Positions 60,507 to 64,000 of a DNA stretch of 64,000 bases are shown one piece after another. The notes beneath the pieces were generated by a model, which saw only the letters and a program-made list of their open reading frames with translations, was not told the DNA's origin and did no database searches. Source of the DNA: JAVVHH01 sp964613945 (GTDB lineage Bacteria > Pseudomonadota > Alphaproteobacteria > Acetobacterales > Acetobacteraceae); assembly GCA_964613945.1 (NCBI GenBank), contig CAZTJC010000002.1:62001-126000 (forward strand). Reading direction: 5' to 3'. Both the position numbers and the translations under genes were made by a program. Numbering within the stretch: position 1 is the first letter of the stretch; each line of letters begins with the position of its first letter.

Positions 60507-61109
60507 ATGGCTTTCGAACTGCCGCCGCTGCCGTATTCGCATGGGGCGCTCGCCGAGCGCGGCATGTGCCAAGAAACGCTCGAGCTGCATCATGACAAGC
60601 ATCACCAGGCCTATGTCACGGCGCTGAACGGCTTCGTCGAGAAGAATGCTGAGCTGCAGGGCAAGTCGCTCGAAGAGATCGTGACGATGACCAACGGCAA
60701 GGCCGACATGGCGCCGGTGTTCAACAATGCCGGGCAGCACTGGAACCACATCCTGTTCTGGGAGAACATGTCTCCCAACGGTGGGCAGATGACGCCGAAG
60801 CTGCAGGCCAAGATCGAGAGCGATCTCGGTGGCATCCAGAAGTTCAAGGACGACTTCAAGACCGCTGCGACGACGCAGTTCGGCTCCGGCTGGGCATGGC
60901 TGGTTCAGGGCAGCGACGGCAAGTTGAAGATCACGAAGACCCCGAACGGCAGCAACCCGGTCGCCACCGGCGACGGCACGGCGCTGCTCGGCATCGATGT
61001 GTGGGAGCACAGCTATTACCTGGACTTCCGCAATCGCCGGCCGGACTACGTGACCAATTGGCTCGATAAGATCGCCAATTACGAATACGCCGAGTCGAAG
61101 CTGAAGTAA
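60507..61109 (+). CDS. sodB: Superoxide dismutase, Fe/Mn type
   Basis: A 200-residue cytoplasmic enzyme. Metal ligands lie in ETLELHHDKHHQAYVTALNG (first His), NAGQHWNHILFWENMSP (second His) and IDVWEHSYYLDFRNRRPDYV (Asp and third His). FGSGWAWLVQGSDGKLKI is the usual second-shell block; AATTQFGSGW is the iron-type arrangement. No signal peptide. AGGAG precedes ATG 60507. It stands between genes usually linked in a yajC-secDF neighbourhood. Confidence 0.96.
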   Translation: MAFELPPLPYSHGALAERGMCQETLELHHDKHHQAYVTALNGFVEKNAELQGKSLEEIVTMTNGKADMAPVFNNAGQHWNHILFWENMSPNGGQMTPKLQAKIESDLGGIQKFKDDFKTAATTQFGSGWAWLVQGSDGKLKITKTPNGSNPVATGDGTALLGIDVWEHSYYLDFRNRRPDYVTNWLDKIANYEYAESKLK

Positions 61110-61115
61110 GACGGT

Positions 61116-61147
61116 CCGCGCAGAATCCCAATCGGGGTTCTGCGCGG
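61116..61147. terminator. Shared hairpin terminator between sodB and yajC
   Basis: CCGCGCAGAATCCC (61116-61129) pairs with GGGGTTCTGCGCGG (61134-61147) over 14 bp with one wobble, around a tetraloop AATC. It fills the 44-base gap between the converging sodB and yajC genes. No long U-tract on either strand. Confidence 0.72.
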
Positions 61148-61153
61148 CATCCG

Positions 61154-61483
61154 CTACTTGGTGTCGTTGGCCGCCACCGGCTTGATAACGGACGAGATGG
61201 TGTCGCGGAGGACGATAACACGGACGTTCGGCGCGATCTCCACTTCGATCTCGTCGGATCCTTCCTTGACGCGCTGAACCGTCGCCAGGATGCCGCCGGC
61301 GGTGATGATCCGGTCGCCGCGCCGGACTGCTGCAAGCGAGGCTTTCACCTCACGCTGCCTGGTCTGTTGCGGGCGAATCAGCAGGAAATAGAAGACGCCG
61401 AAGATCAGGATCAGCGGCAGGAACTGCACAGCCGGGCCAAGTAGGCCGGCGGCGTCCTGAGCGTAAGCGGGAGAGATGAACAT
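61154..61483 (-). CDS. yajC: Preprotein translocase subunit YajC
   Basis: A 109-residue single-span membrane protein associated with SecDF. FLPLILIFGVFYFLLIRPQQ is the diagnostic span and motif, TRQREVKASLAAVRRGDRII follows, and TAGGILATVQRVKEGSDEIE, VEIAPNVRVIVLRDTISSVI form the cytoplasmic domain. In most bacteria secD and secF follow directly; here the next gene is the converging sodB. Confidence 0.95.
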   Translation of the reverse strand: MFISPAYAQDAAGLLGPAVQFLPLILIFGVFYFLLIRPQQTRQREVKASLAAVRRGDRIITAGGILATVQRVKEGSDEIEVEIAPNVRVIVLRDTISSVIKPVAANDTK

Positions 61484-61560
61484 CGGACGTCCTGGGTTGC
61501 CTGTAGTGCGGCGGGACCATAGTTAGGCGCCATTCGGCGTCAAGACGGACGCCCGCTAGG

Positions 61561-62430
61561 ATGACCATGGATACGGTGTTGCTTACTACGCTCGAACGGA
61601 TCGCCGACGCATTGGAGCGGCTCGCGCCGTCCAGCCCTAGCGGTGCCGATCTATCGGCCGCGGATGCGTTCGTATGGCAGCCAGAAAGCGGTCGGTTGGT
61701 GCCGGTCCCGCACGTCTCGGGCGTGGGTATCGACATGCTGCAGGGGGTGGAGCGGCAGAAGCAGTTGGTGCTGGAGAACACCCAGCGTTTCGCGGCTGGA
61801 TTATCGGCCAACAACGCGATGCTGTGGGGCGCGCGCGGCATGGGCAAGTCGAGCCTGGTCAAGGCAGCGCATGCGGCGGTCAATGCCAAGCATCCCGGCA
61901 CGCTGGCGCTGATCGAGATCCAGCGCGAGGACATCGGCACTCTGCCGACGCTGCTGAATCTGCTGCGCGATGAGAGCAAGCGCTGCGTCGTGCTATGCGA
62001 CGATCTGAGCTTCGAGCGCGAGGATGCCGACTACAAGGCGCTGAAATCGGTGCTCGATGGTGGCATCGAGGGGCGCCCGGCCAACGTGCTGTTCTATGCC
62101 ACCAGCAACCGGCGGCATCTGATGCCGCGCGACATGATCGAGAACGAGAGCTCCAAGGGGATCAGCCCGTCCGAAGCGATCGAGGAGAAGGTCTCGCTGT
62201 CGGATCGCTTCGGGTTGTGGATCGGCTTTCATAACTGCGACCAGCCGACCTATTTCGCCATGGTGGACGGCTATGCCGATCAACTTGGCCTGGTCCTCTC
62301 GCGGGAGGCGTTGCATGCCGAAGCGGTGGAGTGGTCGATGACGCGGGGGTCGCGCAGCGGCCGGGTCGCCTGGCAGTTCATCCAGGATCTATCCGGCCGC
62401 CTGGGGTTCGCCGCGCTTCAGAGCGCCTGA
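61561..62430 (+). CDS. DUF815 family AAA+ ATPase
   Basis: A 289-residue cytoplasmic ATPase. Walker A is NAMLWGARGMGKSSLVKAAH and Walker B KRCVVLCDDLSFEREDADYK; VLFYATSNRRHLMPRDMIEN is the sensor-1 region and EEKVSLSDRFGLWIGFHNCD the arginine-finger box. These are the DUF815 signatures. Function unknown; the family often stands next to yajC in Alphaproteobacteria, which holds here (divergent). ATG 61567 is an alternative start. Confidence 0.92.
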   Translation: MTMDTVLLTTLERIADALERLAPSSPSGADLSAADAFVWQPESGRLVPVPHVSGVGIDMLQGVERQKQLVLENTQRFAAGLSANNAMLWGARGMGKSSLVKAAHAAVNAKHPGTLALIEIQREDIGTLPTLLNLLRDESKRCVVLCDDLSFEREDADYKALKSVLDGGIEGRPANVLFYATSNRRHLMPRDMIENESSKGISPSEAIEEKVSLSDRFGLWIGFHNCDQPTYFAMVDGYADQLGLVLSREALHAEAVEWSMTRGSRSGRVAWQFIQDLSGRLGFAALQSA

Positions 62431-62457
62431 ACGGTTCAGGGGCCTGAGACAGGGGTT

Positions 62458-63063
62458 TCAGGGGGGATGGGCCACTTCCCCGTGAAGTTTGGCCGCGACC
62501 GGTAGCCCCATTCGACACGAGCGGGCGTCGATCACGGCCAGTAGGATGGCGTTGGCCCAGAACCGTGCCGGCACCTGACCGGAGGGTCGCGTGCCGGGAA
62601 GCACGAGGCGCATGACCAGTTCGGCCGTGTCATGGGCCAACCCGTGCAACAGGAAGCCGACACGCTGGTAAAGGCGAAGCGCACCGGCATTATCCGGCGC
62701 GACCAGCAACCGGATCTCTCGGCAGGAAGGGATGCGTTTCAGGCGTGCCACCACGTCCCGCATCACTCGGGCGCCGCGGCCACCCCCCTGATGCGACTGG
62801 TCGATGCCGAACCAGCCGAGCCACCAGCGGCTGAAATCCCGCTTGTCCGGATGGATGGCATAGAAGCCGACGAGCGCACCGTCGTCCTCAATGCCGATGA
62901 GGCGATGTGCCGGACCATGACGGACGGCAGCGATGATGTCTTCGAGCGAACCGAGGTAACGGTCGAGTTGCTCGAACGGGAAGTTGAGTGACAAGACGCG
63001 GTCAAGTTCGGCATTGCCGAAGACTCGACACGTCAGTCGGGCATGGCCCGGAACGGTAGACAT
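62458..63063 (-). CDS. GNAT family acetyltransferase
   Basis: A 201-residue protein. The acetyl-CoA binding loop is HQGGGRGARVMRDVVARLKR, preceded by strand DFSRWWLGWFGIDQS and followed by IRLLVAPDNAGALRLYQRVG, typical of GNAT motif A and B. RLIGIEDDGALVGFYAIHPD is the preceding strand pair. The C-terminal 50 residues (RPSGQVPARFWANAILLAVI) are not part of the fold and have no recognised match. Substrate unknown. Confidence 0.85.
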   Translation of the reverse strand: MSTVPGHARLTCRVFGNAELDRVLSLNFPFEQLDRYLGSLEDIIAAVRHGPAHRLIGIEDDGALVGFYAIHPDKRDFSRWWLGWFGIDQSHQGGGRGARVMRDVVARLKRIPSCREIRLLVAPDNAGALRLYQRVGFLLHGLAHDTAELVMRLVLPGTRPSGQVPARFWANAILLAVIDARSCRMGLPVAAKLHGEVAHPP

Positions 63064-63104
63064 GAAATCCTGTGCGTCAGGAGAGAGGAATAGCCGCCTG
63101 TAGC

Positions 63105-63163
63105 CTCGCGCAAGCGCGAGTTAGCCGTCGTTCCTCAAATGCACGCCCGGTATCTAACCGGGC
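63105..63163. other. Two adjacent short hairpins in an intergenic spacer
   Basis: CTCGCG/CGCGAG (63105-63110 with 63115-63120) and GCCCGGT/ACCGGGC (63145-63151 with 63157-63163) are exact stem pairs within the spacer upstream of the GNAT gene and downstream of the DUF900 gene. They may be terminators or a small structured leader; no other clue. Confidence 0.35.
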
Positions 63164-63250
63164 AGGATCCTTTACGCATGAGTACAGAATAACACTGTCC
63201 GGGCCCGGCGACAACAAAACTCGCGGCTCCATGGCTGCGGGCTCGCTGGG

Positions 63251-64000
63251 TCATCCGCGACGGTCCGGATTGTCGACGTCGGCGGGCGACGCAGCGGGCC
63301 CAGGGCGCAAGTAGAGGCGGTTGGCGAGAATGCTCGACTGTCCGGCCCGTCGCATCTGCGCCGCGGTCAGGCGGCTGTCGATGTCGTCGGGTGCGGTGTC
63401 GGACATGGCGGCGGCGATGTCGTCGCGGATGGCGGGGTTGGTGCGGTAGTAATGGTGGAGCTTGTAGTTCCAGGTGGTCTCGCCGGGCGGGATCGGTGTC
63501 TGGTCGGCGGTGATGGCGAGCGTGTAGTCGACGATGCGGACGTTGGCAGGGATCTTGGCCGGAGCGGCCGCGCCCGATGATCCCAGGCGGGGACGCTTGA
63601 GCAGGTCGGCCGCCATGATGCCGGTGGCGAAATCGGTGCGGTTGACGCCAACCGTCAACCAGGTGCTGAGCCGGGCCAGTTGGTCGAGGCCCTGTCCAGG
63701 CTCGAGGGCGTCGGTATCGGCATCGCCCCCCATGACCAGCGCCTGGTCAAACAGATCGGCAGGAAGCGTGCTGCCGCGGCCAGCGGCCAGGGCGCGGCAA
63801 CCGTTCTGGGTCACCCAGGTGCCCATGGAATGCGCCAGATACAGGCAGCCCGGCGATCCCGCGGCGGCGCGGGCGGCGGCGAAGGCGAGCATGAAGCGGC
63901 TGTAAGCGTTTGCCGAAGCCGTGGCGCGGGTGCGGTCGGCGAGGTAGTTGTCGGGGGACAGCCCGTCGACCGACGGCCAGGTGAACGAGATCGGCGCCAA
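63251..64000 (-). CDS. DUF900-type alpha/beta hydrolase, C-terminal part (cut by window edge)
   Basis: At least 249 residues; the 5' end lies beyond the window. PISFTWPSVDGLSPDNYLAD and CLYLAHSMGTWVTQNGCRAL (nucleophile Ser in a H-S-M-G elbow) mark the alpha/beta-hydrolase core; FDQALVMGGDADTDALEPGQ follows, with Asp as possible catalytic acid. YTLAITADQTPIPPGETTWN and KLHHYYRTNPAIRDDI carry the His candidates. This order fits DUF900 proteins, a group of hydrolases without known substrate. Confidence 0.8.
   Translation of the reverse strand: MAPISFTWPSVDGLSPDNYLADRTRATASANAYSRFMLAFAAARAAAGSPGCLYLAHSMGTWVTQNGCRALAAGRGSTLPADLFDQALVMGGDADTDALEPGQGLDQLARLSTWLTVGVNRTDFATGIMAADLLKRPRLGSSGAAAPAKIPANVRIVDYTLAITADQTPIPPGETTWNYKLHHYYRTNPAIRDDIAAAMSDTAPDDIDSRLTAAQMRRAGQSSILANRLYLRPGPAASPADVDNPDRRG

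Noticed and set aside
1..64000. CRISPR arrays, insertion sequences, phage genes, integrases
   Set aside because: No direct repeat-spacer pattern, transposase, integrase or phage structural gene could be recognised anywhere in the window.

Overview
The window is a high-GC, gene-dense piece of an alphaproteobacterial chromosome. Gene content (TatB/TatC, LptD/LptG, SurA, YajC, HolC, DUF815 and DUF1045 families, a Pit transporter, a full C-P lyase set) and several broken versions of operons conserved in Alphaproteobacteria fit Rhodospirillales, most likely Acetobacteraceae or a relative. The family assignment is inference. No phage, insertion sequence, integrase or CRISPR array is visible.

Layout. 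0-0.7 kb: the start of a protein-L-isoaspartate methyltransferase (minus strand, cut by the window edge), tRNA-Cys(GCA) and a small unknown protein. 0.8-6.2 kb: a three-domain glycosyltransferase, a secreted-type protein with three YRFFD/GTHFFT repeats, and a PEP-CTERM protein. 6.4-8.8 kb: aminotransferase, zinc-ribbon protein and histidine phosphatase in one tight plus-strand operon. 8.9-11.7 kb: a translationally coupled minus-strand trio of type III polyketide synthase, methyltransferase and FAD oxidoreductase, probably a small lipid or polyketide pathway. 11.8-14.7 kb: stress and envelope proteins, ending with a lytic transglycosylase carrying a SPOR domain. 14.9-17.2 kb: polysaccharide ABC exporter and DnaQ-type exonuclease. 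17.2-19.9 kb: tatB-tatC-serS. 20-24.1 kb: peptide-binding protein, Pit phosphate transporter, trans-aconitate methyltransferase. 24.1-32 kb: lptD-surA-ksgA-GNAT, an SGNH-like protein, lptG and holC. 32-40 kb: PPOX protein, acyltransferase, a broken ModE-like gene, prolyl oligopeptidase, aldo/keto reductase, MaoC hydratase and an exported carbonic anhydrase.

40-47 kb holds the C-P lyase locus: phnG-H-I-J-K-L-M plus a 2H-phosphoesterase-like DUF1045 gene, every junction overlapping, with divergent phnF and a perfect 12-bp palindrome between phnF and phnG. It encodes the C-P bond cleavage core but no phosphonate transporter, phnN or phnP. 47-52 kb: a two-gene RND efflux system and an acetyltransferase. 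52-55.6 kb: CHRD protein, cyclase, DksA-type zinc finger, DUF938 methyltransferase and a zinc/manganese-binding lipoprotein-like receptor. 55.6-59.7 kb: propionyl-CoA synthetase divergent from DUF485-actP, a short-chain acid uptake and activation module. 59.7-64 kb: squalene/phytoene-synthase-like protein, sodB, yajC, DUF815 ATPase, GNAT and a DUF900 hydrolase cut by the right edge.

A whole-window feature is base skew. In about 1-46 kb the plus strand is strongly C-rich whichever strand is coding; by 61-64 kb it is G-rich. That C-to-G switch is the direction expected when crossing a replication origin, but no oriC elements were recognised.
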